Source: Dokdonella_A sp040005635 (GTDB lineage: Bacteria; Pseudomonadota; Gammaproteobacteria; Xanthomonadales; Rhodanobacteraceae). Taken from it: a stretch of 18,209 nucleotides of DNA. The number at the start of each line of letters is the position of its first letter. Position 1 is the stretch's first letter. The notes below the pieces were generated by a model. That model was not told the DNA's origin, searched no databases, and saw nothing but the letters and a program-made list of their open reading frames with translations. Where the stretch lies: the NCBI GenBank assembly GCA_040005635.1, contig JBDTYM010000078.1, positions 1 through 18,209 of the forward strand. The letters are read 5' to 3'. Shown here piece after piece: positions 1 through 8,533 of this stretch. A program made the position numbers and the translations under genes.

Positions 1-1
1 G

Positions 2-2710
2 CAGGACTCCTCGTTCGCGATGTGGCAGCTCGAAGGCATCGAACCGGAGGTCTACGACTATCGCGCGCGCAAGATCAGCTACGAGGGTTACGCGCTGCGA
101 CCGGAAATCGTCGAGTCGACCTACTACCTCAGCCACTACACGCAAGACCCGAAGTATCTGTCGATGGGTCGCACGATGCTGCGCGATTTCGTGAAGTACT
201 GTCGAACCGACGCCGGCTACGCGGCGCTTGCCAATGTCACGACGAAGCAGAAGAAGGACCGCATGGAGAGCTTCGTCTTCGCGGAAACATTCAAATATTA
301 CTATCTGCTGTTCGCGCCTCAGGCGATCGACTTCGATGCGGTCACCTTCAACACCGAGGCGCATCCGTTGCGCGCGACGTGGGCATCGAATGCAACGCGG
401 GCATCTGGCGATCCGGCGGCATGGGTCGAACCGCGCATCGGCAGCGCGCACGGCGGCAATACGTTTCCGGGCGCGGTGCTGCCTTTCGGCATGCTGGCCT
501 GGAGCCCTGAGACCACGCGCGGCGATCACAGTCGTGTCGCGGCGGCGGGCGGCTATGCCTACGATGCGACGAAGATCCGCGGCTTCAGCCTGACACACCT
601 GTCCGGCACCGGTTGTCGCGGTGCCAGCGGCGACGTCCCGTTCATGCCAATCACGTTCGATCCGACCACCTCGCCATCGGTCGATGCGAAGGATGAGACG
701 TATGCGAACGGCTACTCGCACGTCAACGAGAAGGCCGAGCCCGGCTACTACACGGTCGCGCTCGACAATCGCGTGCGCGTTGAACTGACGGCGACGGCTC
801 GAACCGGCGCCGCACGCCTGCGCTATCCATCGGGTGTGCCGGCGGCACTGCTGATCCGTACGTCGGATTCCGAACCCGGCAGCAGCGATGCGAATGTCGA
901 GATCGATGCAAACGCGGCGGTCGTGCGCGGCTCGGTCAGCAGCGGCAATTTCTGCGGTCATCTGGATGCCGAGGACCGGCGCAGCTACTACACGCTGTAC
1001 TTCGTCGCCGCATTCGATCGGCCTTTCAGTGCGCATGGCACCTGGGAGAATGCGCGCATGATTCCCGACGGCGTACGTGCCCAGGGCGGCACCGGCTACG
1101 GTGAGAACGGCTTTCCGGAAGCTGGCAGGGGCTCGGGCGCATGGCTGCGTTTCGATACGGCGAACGAACGCAGCGTCGGCGTGCGTGTCGGCATTTCGTA
1201 TGTCAGCCTCGCCAACGCGCAGGCGAATCTCGACGCCGAGAACGCGCTCGGCACCAGCTTTGACAGCGTGCGCGTGGCGGCGCGGGCGGATTGGAACGGC
1301 TGGCTGTCACGCATCGGCATCGACGGCGGCAGCGACGACGAGCGCCGCACGTTCTATACCGCGCTGTACCACTCGCTGCTGCATCCGAATCGGTTCAGCG
1401 ACGCGAATGGCGACTATGCTGGTTTCGACGGCAAGCCGCATCGTGTCGGTGCGACGCAGCAGGCGCAGTACGCGAACTTCTCCGGCTGGGACATCTACCG
1501 TTCACAGATCCAGCTGGTCGCGTTGCTCGATACGAAGGTCGGCAGCGATATCGCGCAGTCGCTGTTGAACCAGGCAAACCAGAACGGCGGCGTGTGGGAT
1601 CGCTGGACGCACAACACCGGCGCGACGCACGTGATGAATGGCGATCCATCCGCCGCCGCGGTCGCGGCGATCCAGGCGTTCGGCGGCGATGGGTTCGACA
1701 GGAAGGCTGCATTGGCTTCGCTGCTGCGCGCAGCGACGACGCCGAGCGCGCTCGATCTGGATCGACGCGGCTGCCCGATCGAGTGTGCGGGTCAGCGCCC
1801 GGGCCTGGATCAATGGTTGCAGCTCGGCTACATACCGGCGCAGGCCCATGCCTGGGGCGCCGCTGCGGAGATGCTCGAACAGACGGCGGCCGATTTCGCG
1901 CTGGCCGCGTTCGCTGGACGGCTCGGTGACAGCACGAATTCCGCGCGTCTTCTCGAGCGCTCGGGCAGCTGGCGCCAGTTGTTCAATCCGAAAGCGACGC
2001 CGGTAGGTGGTTACATCCAGAACCGCAATGCGGACGGCAGCTGGCCGGCATTCGAACCGACGACCGACGAGGGTTTCGTCGAAGGCAGCGCGGCGCAGTA
2101 CCTGTGGATGCTGCCGTTCGATGCACGCGGCCTGTTCGATGCGCTAGGTGGCGATACGCAGGCGGTCACGCGCCTGGATGCGTTTTTCCACGACGAGGAT
2201 GGCGGCTGGGCATTGACCGGCCTTGGCGGACTGCACGCGGAGATGGACAACGAGCCGTCGATCGCGTCGCCGTGGCTGTATCTGTATGCCGGCCAGCCGT
2301 GGAAGACGCAGGCGACCGTGCGCGAAGTCGTCAATACATTGTGGAAGCCGACGCCGGACGGCATCCCCGGCAACGACGACCTCGGCGAGATGTCGTCATG
2401 GTACGTCTGGTCTGCGCTCGGCCTGTATCCGCTGCTGCCGGGGCGCGCAGAGCTGATGATCGGCAGTCCGTTGTTTGCGCACGCCGTGATCCGACGCGGC
2501 AACGCGAGCATCCGCATCGATGCGCCCGCTGCGGCGGCCGGCGTGCCGTATGTGCAGACGCTCGGCGTCGACGGCCACGCGTCGGCGCGAGCGTGGCTGC
2601 CAGCCGATTTCGTCGCACGCGGCGGCCGTCTCGAATTCGAATTGTCGAAGACGCCGTCGCAGACCTTCGCGACGGCGACGGTGGATCGGCCGCCGGCGAT
2701 TCGTCACTGA
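2..2710 (+). CDS. GH47-GH92 fused alpha-mannosidase, 5' end outside window
   Basis: The reading frame is already open at nt 2, before the first in-window Met at nt 20, so the true start lies upstream. Residues are numbered from that Met. Residues 1-120 are the C-terminal part of a GH47 (class I alpha-1,2-mannosidase) domain: the LRPE segment with E29, the RMESF..AET segment (E83, E89) and the closing FNTEAHP motif. In this family the Thr of that motif (T112 here) binds the catalytic calcium. From about residue 134 to 890 there is a full GH92 domain: GGNTFPG (145-151), LPFGM, a DNEP segment with E745 and GNDDLG..SSWYVWSALG around D786/D787. In GH92 these last regions supply the catalytic acid and base. 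GH92 enzymes are calcium-dependent exo-alpha-mannosidases, usually secreted or periplasmic. The protein probably trims high-mannose glycans. The signal peptide and GH47 N-terminus cannot be seen. It converges with the response regulator gene, 30 nt away. Confidence 0.9.
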   Translation, partial: QDSSFAMWQLEGIEPEVYDYRARKISYEGYALRPEIVESTYYLSHYTQDPKYLSMGRTMLRDFVKYCRTDAGYAALANVTTKQKKDRMESFVFAETFKYYYLLFAPQAIDFDAVTFNTEAHPLRATWASNATRASGDPAAWVEPRIGSAHGGNTFPGAVLPFGMLAWSPETTRGDHSRVAAAGGYAYDATKIRGFSLTHLSGTGCRGASGDVPFMPITFDPTTSPSVDAKDETYANGYSHVNEKAEPGYYTVALDNRVRVELTATARTGAARLRYPSGVPAALLIRTSDSEPGSSDANVEIDANAAVVRGSVSSGNFCGHLDAEDRRSYYTLYFVAAFDRPFSAHGTWENARMIPDGVRAQGGTGYGENGFPEAGRGSGAWLRFDTANERSVGVRVGISYVSLANAQANLDAENALGTSFDSVRVAARADWNGWLSRIGIDGGSDDERRTFYTALYHSLLHPNRFSDANGDYAGFDGKPHRVGATQQAQYANFSGWDIYRSQIQLVALLDTKVGSDIAQSLLNQANQNGGVWDRWTHNTGATHVMNGDPSAAAVAAIQAFGGDGFDRKAALASLLRAATTPSALDLDRRGCPIECAGQRPGLDQWLQLGYIPAQAHAWGAAAEMLEQTAADFALAAFAGRLGDSTNSARLLERSGSWRQLFNPKATPVGGYIQNRNADGSWPAFEPTTDEGFVEGSAAQYLWMLPFDARGLFDALGGDTQAVTRLDAFFHDEDGGWALTGLGGLHAEMDNEPSIASPWLYLYAGQPWKTQATVREVVNTLWKPTPDGIPGNDDLGEMSSWYVWSALGLYPLLPGRAELMIGSPLFAHAVIRRGNASIRIDAPAAAAGVPYVQTLGVDGHASARAWLPADFVARGGRLEFELSKTPSQTFATATVDRPPAIRH

Positions 2711-2740
2711 CCGCCGCGTCGACGCAGTAAAGCCGTGGCG

Positions 2741-3379
2741 CTACTCGACCAGCCGCTTGCGCATCGCATAGCGCACCAGCTCGGCGCTGTTGCGCAGGTC
2801 GAGCTTGGATAGCACGCGGCTGCGATGGTTCTCGGCCGTCTTCGGCGTGATGTCGAGGCGCTGTGCGATCTCCTTGATCGTCAAACCGTCGACGACGAGA
2901 TGCAGCACTTCGCGCTCGCGCGGGGAGAGATCGCCATAGGGATCTACCGGCGTCTCCTGTGGATTCTGCAGCTGGCCGGCCAGCGCTTTCGCGGCGAACG
3001 TGCCGAAGTGCACGCTGCCGGAGGCGACTGCGCGGATTGCCTGCAACAGCTCGGCGGTCGCGGCGTGCTTGAGCACGTAGCCGCGCGCGCCGGCGCGCAC
3101 CGCCAGCAGCACGTATTCGTCATCTTCGTGCATCGTCAGCACCAGCACACGCGTGCGCGGCAGTTCGGCGCTGAGACGGCGCACCACCTCGATGCCGTTC
3201 AAGCGTGGCATCGAGATATCGATGACCGCGACGTCGGGCTTGGCTGCGTGCGCCATCTCGATCGCGGCGATGCCGTCGCCGGCCTCGGCGACGACGAGAC
3301 AGTCGCCGCTTGCGCGCAGGGTCGTGACCAGGCATTCGCGCATGACCGTGTGGTCGTCGGCGATCAGGAGTCGGATCAT
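2741..3379 (-). CDS. NarL/FixJ-family response regulator
   Basis: This 212-residue protein has a receiver domain (about 1-120) and a LuxR-type helix-turn-helix (about 151-206). The receiver keeps every key residue: acidic pair D8/D9, phospho-acceptor D54, T82 and K104. The output domain begins LSPREREVL and has the typical IAQRLDITPKTAENHRSRVLSKL recognition region. It is therefore expected to be a cytoplasmic transcription factor activated by phosphorylation of D54. Its ATG shares four nucleotides (ATGA) with the stop codon of the histidine kinase gene, so the two are translationally coupled and form a cognate pair. No purine-rich ribosome site precedes the ATG, which fits coupling. The target promoters are unknown. 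The upstream Ser/Thr kinase gene is part of the same unit. Confidence 0.93.
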   Translation of the reverse strand: MIRLLIADDHTVMRECLVTTLRASGDCLVVAEAGDGIAAIEMAHAAKPDVAVIDISMPRLNGIEVVRRLSAELPRTRVLVLTMHEDDEYVLLAVRAGARGYVLKHAATAELLQAIRAVASGSVHFGTFAAKALAGQLQNPQETPVDPYGDLSPREREVLHLVVDGLTIKEIAQRLDITPKTAENHRSRVLSKLDLRNSAELVRYAMRKRLVE

Positions 3380-4164
3380 GAGCTGCGCGGTTCCGTATCG
3401 TGGATCGGGAATTTTGCGGCGACGCTGAAGCCTGCGCCGGGCGTGGACTCTACGCGCAAACTGCCGCCGAACAGGCGCACGCGGTCACGGATGCCGCCAA
3501 GACCGCTGCTGGCGCTCGCGCCGCTGCGCGCGAGCGCCGCCGCCGGATCGCTGCCGCAGCCATCGTCACGCACGCTGAGACTGGCGTAGGCGCCGCGGCA
3601 ATCCAGCGCGACATCGACATGCGTGGCCTGGGCGTGGCGTGCGACGTTGGCGAGCGCTTCCTGCGCGACGCGGAACACCAGCGTGCTGCGATCGCCGTCG
3701 AGTTCGCCAACCGCGCCTTCGAGCGCCAACCGCACTTCGAGCTTGTGCGTCTCGGTGAACGTGCGCGCGAGCCAGCGCAGCGCTTGCTCGAGGCCGAGAT
3801 CGTCGAGGATCTGCGGGCGCAGCAGGCGCGACAGCGAGCGGGTGTCCTGAAGCGTCGATTCGGCGATCGTATGTGCGCGCTCGAGACCCTGCCGCGTGGC
3901 ATCCGTCGCGGCACTCTTCGGCAGTGCGGTCAACGCCTCGCTGATGAGGTGAATGAGTGCCGTGATGTTGTGGCCGACACCGTCGTGCAATTCGTGCGCG
4001 ATGCGTCGACGTTCGTCTTCCTGCACGCGCCAGACCGCGCGCGCGTGCTGGCGGAAATGGTCCTGACCCTGCTGCAGCTGGTCGATCAGGCTGCGGTGCT
4101 CGCGCAGCAAACTCGTCAGCTGTTCGCGCAGCAGTGCCGATTCGGCCTGCGGTTCAGCGTGCAT
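3376..4164 (-). CDS. Soluble NarL-type sensor histidine kinase (HisKA_3)
   Basis: I place the start at the ATG at nt 4164, giving 262 residues. A GAGGAG ribosome site lies 10 nt upstream, and the longer open frame reaching to nt 4341 would lie wholly inside the kinase gene. The N-terminal 45 residues are charged and helix-like, probably a short coiled coil. There is no transmembrane segment and no recognisable sensor domain. The dimerisation/phospho-acceptor helix carries ERRRIAHELHDG, with H60 as the expected phosphorylated His. The ATPase part has the N box (QEALANVARHA, around N173), DDGCG (200-204) and GLGGIRDR (221-228). It should autophosphorylate and pass the phosphate to the adjacent response regulator. 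With no sensor of its own, its input is probably another protein. The Ser/Thr kinase encoded just upstream, whose gene overlaps it by 11 nt, is the obvious candidate (inference). Confidence 0.9.
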   Translation of the reverse strand: MHAEPQAESALLREQLTSLLREHRSLIDQLQQGQDHFRQHARAVWRVQEDERRRIAHELHDGVGHNITALIHLISEALTALPKSAATDATRQGLERAHTIAESTLQDTRSLSRLLRPQILDDLGLEQALRWLARTFTETHKLEVRLALEGAVGELDGDRSTLVFRVAQEALANVARHAQATHVDVALDCRGAYASLSVRDDGCGSDPAAALARSGASASSGLGGIRDRVRLFGGSLRVESTPGAGFSVAAKFPIHDTEPRSS

Positions 4165-7100
4165 CGGTGGGTGTCTCCTCGTGCAGGCGGCGATCGAGTT
4201 GTGCGGAGAGCGAAGCTCGCGTGTCCTCCGGCGCGTCAGCGAGCAGCTTCTTCCGCGATGCTTGCGCCGCGGCACGCGCCGCGTCGGCTTCGGCGCCAAG
4301 CGGCAGCGCGCGCGCGCCGAGATCGTGGATGAGCGTTGCATACGCGTAGTCGCCGATGTCCTTCAGCTGCGTCAGCGCCTGGCGGTAGTACGCGACCGCC
4401 TGCTTGCTGTCACCGTTGCCGAGCGCCGCCGCGATCTCCAGTTCGAGCCATTGCAGGCGCATGGGTACTTCGCCGAGTCGATTCGTTTCGGCGCTGATCG
4501 CCCGCAGGAGCCTGGCCGCCTCGGCGCGATCGCGCGAGGCGAGCGCAAGCCGTACGCGTTGCAGACGTATGCGCAAATCCACCGCGCCGCTATGCGCGTC
4601 GGCGGCTGCTTTCGCCGCCTCGTCGAGTTTTCCCTGGGCGCTCTTCAGGTCGCCGTCGAGAGCGGCCTTCTGAGCGCTGGCCAGCAAAAAATTCGCGCGC
4701 TGCTCGGAACCCAGCTGCGTCACTGGCAAGGCGGCCAGCACCTTGTCTACACGGGCTGAATCTGCGAGCGCGAGCCACGTCCTCGCCTGCAGCAGTTTCG
4801 CTTCGATCTGACCGCGCTGGTCCGAGCGACGCGCGAATATCTGTTCGGCGCGATCAGCGAACGAAGCTGCGTCCGCGTAATGTCCTTCGACCAGCGACAA
4901 CTCGACAAGGTTGACGAGCGCGACGGCTTCGGCTTCCGACAGCTGGCTGTCTTCGGCTGTGCGCAGCACCTTTTGCAGCGTATCGCGCGCCGCCGCAAAA
5001 TGACCGCGTGACGTATCGAGCATGCCCATGCTCTGCTCGACATGAAGCATCCGATTGCGATCGTCGAGTTCGCGATACATCGCCAGCGCCTGCTCCCAGT
5101 AGACCAGCGCATCGTCGAACGTGCCGAGCTGAAAGGAGCTGAAGCCGATGTTGTCCAGGCTCTCGGCAACGAGATTCGGAACGTCCAGTTGCCGGCGGAT
5201 TCCCAGAGCCTCGCGATAGGCAGTCAGCGCGGCGGCAAAGTCCCCACTCTCTTCGGCGATGACGCCGCGGTCGTTGTAGAGATCGCCGAGGCTGGCGCGG
5301 TCGCCGATGCCTTCGAGAATGATCTTGGCGCGATCGAGCGTCTTCTCGGCCGCTTCGCGCTGACCGCTGACCGACTGCACGATCGCCAGATTGCGCAGGG
5401 TCTTGCCGAGGCCGGCCACATCGCCGAGCTTCTCGCGCATCGCCGCGGCGCGCGTGTACTGCTCGATCGCCGCTTCCGGTTGCCCGAGGCGGTCGTAGCC
5501 GATGCCGAGCGCGTTGCGCGTTTCCGCTTCGGCGGCGGCGTTGCCGGCGCGCGCGTACAGCACCAGTGCGCGTGTCAGATAGTCTTCCACGGCGAGCCGG
5601 GTCTGACCTTGCTGAATCGCTGTGCGCCCGAGCAGGAACCAGGTTCGTGCATCTTGGTCGTCGGACTTGACTGTCTGTTGCAATCGTACGAGTGCCTTGT
5701 CGCTGTCGCCGTTCGCCGCAAGTGTGTCGGCCTCGAGCAGTGCCAGCGCGCCGTCGTGGGGAAACGCCTGAGTCGCGGCCGCCAGTGCAGTCAATGCCTT
5801 TGCGGGCTCGCCATCACCAGCCAGCGCGCGCGCGTAGAGTTCGCGCGACAGCGGATCCGTGGCGTTGGCGAAGCCGCGGACGATTGCCTCACGCGTATTC
5901 TGCGCTGGCAATTGCTGGTGATCCTCTTCTTCGGCATCGAGCCTTGCCTTTTCGACCAGTGCGCTGCCGCCAAGGGCGGGCAGCGTCGAGGCCAGTTCGC
6001 TGGCGGCTTCGTGCGCATGCCCCTGGTCGAGCGCAAGCAGGGCGTTGCCAAGTGGGACCACCGCATCCGACGGCAGCGAAGGCATGGTGCCGACGTGCCA
6101 GTTCTGCGCCACGAAAAGGGCGGCGACGGCTTTTGAGTAGGCGCCGTACAGGGCCGCCGCATTGGCTGCCCGCAGTCGCAGCAACGGCTTGGCCGCCGGT
6201 TCTGAGGGATCGAGGAGGACCAGCTCAAGCTCGCCACCCTTGTCACGTGAAAGTACGCCGCGCCATAGCCGTGTGGCATTGGCGGCTCGAGCGATTTCCG
6301 GCAGCTGACGCAGCAGCGCCTGTTCCGACGCTTCTGGCGCTATGCGCGCGAGCGCATCGAGGACGCGTCGGCGTGGTACCACGGCCAGCGCAGGGTCGCT
6401 GCGCAACCCATTGCGCAGGGTTTCCTCGAGCGTGCGCGCGAGCGCCTGCTGCTCGGTATCGCCAGCCGCCGCATTCAGCGGCAGCAGAGCGATTCGCGGC
6501 GTGACGGGTGCGGCAGGCGCGAATACCCGCGACAGTGCCGTGGGATATCGCCACGCAAGAACGCCGGCGCTGCCGATCGCCAGAACTGCAAGCCCTGCAA
6601 TGCCGACGGCGCGCCAGTTCAGCGGAGGACGCGGCACCCGACGCATCTCGAACGCGCGAATCGCTGCCTTGGCCGAATCGAACCGATGCGCCGGATTGAC
6701 CTTGAGCAGGCGGTCGCTGAACGCGTGCAGCCAGCGCGGCAGGTCCGGTCGCGCCTGCGCCAGCGACGGCGGCGGCCGCAGAATTCGCTGGATGACCGTT
6801 TCGGCGGGAGTGCCGCCTGAAAAAGGCAGCTCGCCGACGAGCATCTCGTACAAGATCAAACCGACCGCGTAGAGATCGCTGCGCGCGTCGACCGTCAGCC
6901 CGCGCGCCTGCTCGGGCGAAAGATATTCCGGCGTGCCGACGATCATGCCGGTCTGCGTCAGGCCGGTCGCGCCGAGGCTGCGCGCGATGCCGAAGTCGCT
7001 GATGTAGGCATGACCTTCGTTGTTGATGAGGACATTCGCCGGCTTGAGATCGCGGTGTACGACGCCGCGCTGATGCGCGGCAGTGAGGCCATCGAGCAGT

Positions 7101-7513
7101 CCATGCGCGATGGCCAGCGCTTGCGCGACGGGTAATGCGTGACTGCGATCGAGACGGCCTTCGAGCGACTCGCCGTCGATGTAGTCCATGCTGATGAACC
7201 AGCGGCCGTCATCCTCGGCAATGTCATGGATGCGCACGACATGCGGACTCGACACCTGGCGTGCGAGCAGCAGCTCGCGGCGGAAACTCTCGAACGCTTC
7301 CGGACGGCGCGCGAGTTCAGGGCGCAGCAGCTTGAGTGCGACGTCGATATCGAGTGAGAGATCGTGTGCGCGGTAGACCACGCCCATGCCGCCTATGCCG
7401 ATCAATCCCTCGATGCGAAAGCGGCCGCCGAGCACGTCGCCGGCATGCAGCTCGCGGCCGATGATCTGGCCGGTCATCGTGGCGGCATGATCGAGGCTGC
7501 TGACGGGATTCAT
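4154..7513 (-). CDS. Membrane Ser/Thr protein kinase with TolB-like and TPR regions
   Basis: This is a 1119-residue Hanks-type kinase. The cytoplasmic kinase domain (about 32-290) has the glycine loop GIGGMG (39-44), K61, HRDLKPAN (153-160), DFG (173-175) and the GTPEYLSPEQ activation-segment end, so it looks fully active. One hydrophobic membrane segment follows (about 301-321). The part beyond it (from 340) begins RIALLPL and resembles the TolB/FlgO-like domains found after such kinases. From roughly residue 555 to 1090 there are many helical repeats of TPR type (for example 664-700, 704-740, 744-780 and 784-820). With one membrane span, the TolB-like and TPR regions should lie in the periplasm and could act as a sensor or scaffold. 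The gene is the first of a coupled trio with the histidine kinase and response regulator. The ATG at 7513 has only a weak ribosome site, and Met13 is a possible alternative start. Confidence 0.92.
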   Translation of the reverse strand: MNPVSSLDHAATMTGQIIGRELHAGDVLGGRFRIEGLIGIGGMGVVYRAHDLSLDIDVALKLLRPELARRPEAFESFRRELLLARQVSSPHVVRIHDIAEDDGRWFISMDYIDGESLEGRLDRSHALPVAQALAIAHGLLDGLTAAHQRGVVHRDLKPANVLINNEGHAYISDFGIARSLGATGLTQTGMIVGTPEYLSPEQARGLTVDARSDLYAVGLILYEMLVGELPFSGGTPAETVIQRILRPPPSLAQARPDLPRWLHAFSDRLLKVNPAHRFDSAKAAIRAFEMRRVPRPPLNWRAVGIAGLAVLAIGSAGVLAWRYPTALSRVFAPAAPVTPRIALLPLNAAAGDTEQQALARTLEETLRNGLRSDPALAVVPRRRVLDALARIAPEASEQALLRQLPEIARAANATRLWRGVLSRDKGGELELVLLDPSEPAAKPLLRLRAANAAALYGAYSKAVAALFVAQNWHVGTMPSLPSDAVVPLGNALLALDQGHAHEAASELASTLPALGGSALVEKARLDAEEEDHQQLPAQNTREAIVRGFANATDPLSRELYARALAGDGEPAKALTALAAATQAFPHDGALALLEADTLAANGDSDKALVRLQQTVKSDDQDARTWFLLGRTAIQQGQTRLAVEDYLTRALVLYARAGNAAAEAETRNALGIGYDRLGQPEAAIEQYTRAAAMREKLGDVAGLGKTLRNLAIVQSVSGQREAAEKTLDRAKIILEGIGDRASLGDLYNDRGVIAEESGDFAAALTAYREALGIRRQLDVPNLVAESLDNIGFSSFQLGTFDDALVYWEQALAMYRELDDRNRMLHVEQSMGMLDTSRGHFAAARDTLQKVLRTAEDSQLSEAEAVALVNLVELSLVEGHYADAASFADRAEQIFARRSDQRGQIEAKLLQARTWLALADSARVDKVLAALPVTQLGSEQRANFLLASAQKAALDGDLKSAQGKLDEAAKAAADAHSGAVDLRIRLQRVRLALASRDRAEAARLLRAISAETNRLGEVPMRLQWLELEIAAALGNGDSKQAVAYYRQALTQLKDIGDYAYATLIHDLGARALPLGAEADAARAAAQASRKKLLADAPEDTRASLSAQLDRRLHEETPTDAR

Positions 7514-7567
7514 TCGCCCACGATAGCGCGGAAGGCGGGGCGAGGGACAGGCGCAGGGGTGAGGGCG

Positions 7568-7581
7568 GCAGGTTCGCCTGC
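7568..7581. other. Small UUCG-loop hairpin between FHA-GAF and kinase genes
   Basis: GCAGG-TTCG-CCTGC is a perfect 5-bp inverted repeat around a four-base loop, within the 105-nt gap between the FHA-GAF stop and the kinase start. On the transcribed (minus) strand the loop reads CGAA and no T-run follows. It does not look like an intrinsic terminator, and read-through into the kinase gene is plausible. A short hairpin of this size can also arise by chance in GC-rich DNA. Confidence 0.3.
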
Positions 7582-7618
7582 AGAGCCGTCTTGCGTACGA
7601 CGGTGCTTGCCGGATGCG

Positions 7619-8533
7619 CTATGTCAGGACGGCACGCAGGTCATCCCAGGCCGGCGCTTCCACGCCGATGCTCGCGGCGTTGCGCAATGCTTCCGCGATG
7701 CGGTCCTCGAAACGGGCGGCTTCGATGGCCGCGGCGGCCTGACGGGTGACGTTCTCGACCAGTTCGATATCGAGTTCGGTGATCGGCGGCCCTGGTTTGC
7801 GGCTGTCGGCATACAGCACGCCGGTGGAGCGTCCGCCCAGCGCCAGCGGCACGCAGAGCAGTGAACGGATGCCGCCGAGGCGCACGCTGGGGCGCGTGCC
7901 AAGCCATGGCGAATCGCTGGTATCGCAGCAGACCACGTGTTCGCTGGTCGAGAGCGCGCGTTCGACGGCCGCCACGCTGCCGGCGAACTGCTTGTTGGCG
8001 ATGTCGTCGATGCGCAGGCCGCGCGTCGCACGCACACGCAGTGGGTCGCCCTCCGCGGCGTAAAGCACGAAACCCCGTTCCAGCCCGGAAAGCTGCAGCA
8101 CCATGTCGAGCGCCTGCGGGATCAGCGTGCCGACGCCGAGATTCGGATGCAGTTGCATCGAGAGTGCACGGGAAGTCGCACGGCGAGTTGCGCGTTCGGT
8201 CAGATACGCGGTTCCGGCAGCTTCATCGAGCGGTTCGAACGAGCAGTACACATCGCCGATCATGAACCACGTCGACCGCGCGAGTTCCGCGCGCTTGGTC
8301 AGGTGGCCTTCCACGCTGAGGCCGTTCTTGCTGCCGGTATCGTTGAGGCTCCAGTGCCGGTCGCTGCCGCTGAGTTCGGCGTGGAAGCGCGAGATCGAAC
8401 GATGCTCGAGCCGGATTTCACATTCGCTGGAGCGGCCGATGCGGTAGTTGGCTTCCTCGTCCAGAACCCGGACGAGGGCAGCACTGTCGGATGGATAGGC
8501 GGCGAATCGGGCGGGCATGGGGCAGCACTTCAT
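7619..8533 (-). CDS. FHA-GAF domain signalling protein
   Basis: This is a protein of about 304 residues. An N-terminal FHA domain (about 20-100) has the phospho-threonine pocket motifs: GR (33-34), SRFH with S48 and H51, and SKNG (68-71). FHA domains bind phosphothreonine peptides, typically products of Hanks-type kinases. Residues about 130-275 form a GAF domain, with VPL and GVLYAD segments typical of the fold. GAF domains usually bind a small ligand or dimerise. I see no catalytic output domain, so it looks like an adaptor or sensor. I chose the ATG at 8533 because it overlaps the preceding gene's TGA (ATGA), implying coupling. A TTG at 8539 and an ATG at 8518 are alternatives. Its position upstream of a Ser/Thr kinase gene makes it a likely partner or substrate of that kinase (inference). 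Confidence 0.88.
   Translation of the reverse strand: MKCCPMPARFAAYPSDSAALVRVLDEEANYRIGRSSECEIRLEHRSISRFHAELSGSDRHWSLNDTGSKNGLSVEGHLTKRAELARSTWFMIGDVYCSFEPLDEAAGTAYLTERATRRATSRALSMQLHPNLGVGTLIPQALDMVLQLSGLERGFVLYAAEGDPLRVRATRGLRIDDIANKQFAGSVAAVERALSTSEHVVCCDTSDSPWLGTRPSVRLGGIRSLLCVPLALGGRSTGVLYADSRKPGPPITELDIELVENVTRQAAAAIEAARFEDRIAEALRNAASIGVEAPAWDDLRAVLT

Noticed and set aside
4165..4341. Upstream extension of the histidine kinase frame to nt 4341
   Set aside because: The added 59 residues lie inside the kinase gene, are Arg-rich and unlike a sensor domain. The ATG at 4164 has a good ribosome site.
5042..6136. Long plus-strand open frame opposite the Ser/Thr kinase gene
   Set aside because: It mirrors the codon pattern of the clearly real kinase/TPR gene, has no domain or ribosome site, and is the usual by-product of GC-rich coding DNA.
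7514..7618. Terminator separating the FHA-GAF gene from the kinase gene
   Set aside because: The only hairpin is 5 bp and has no T-run on the transcribed strand.
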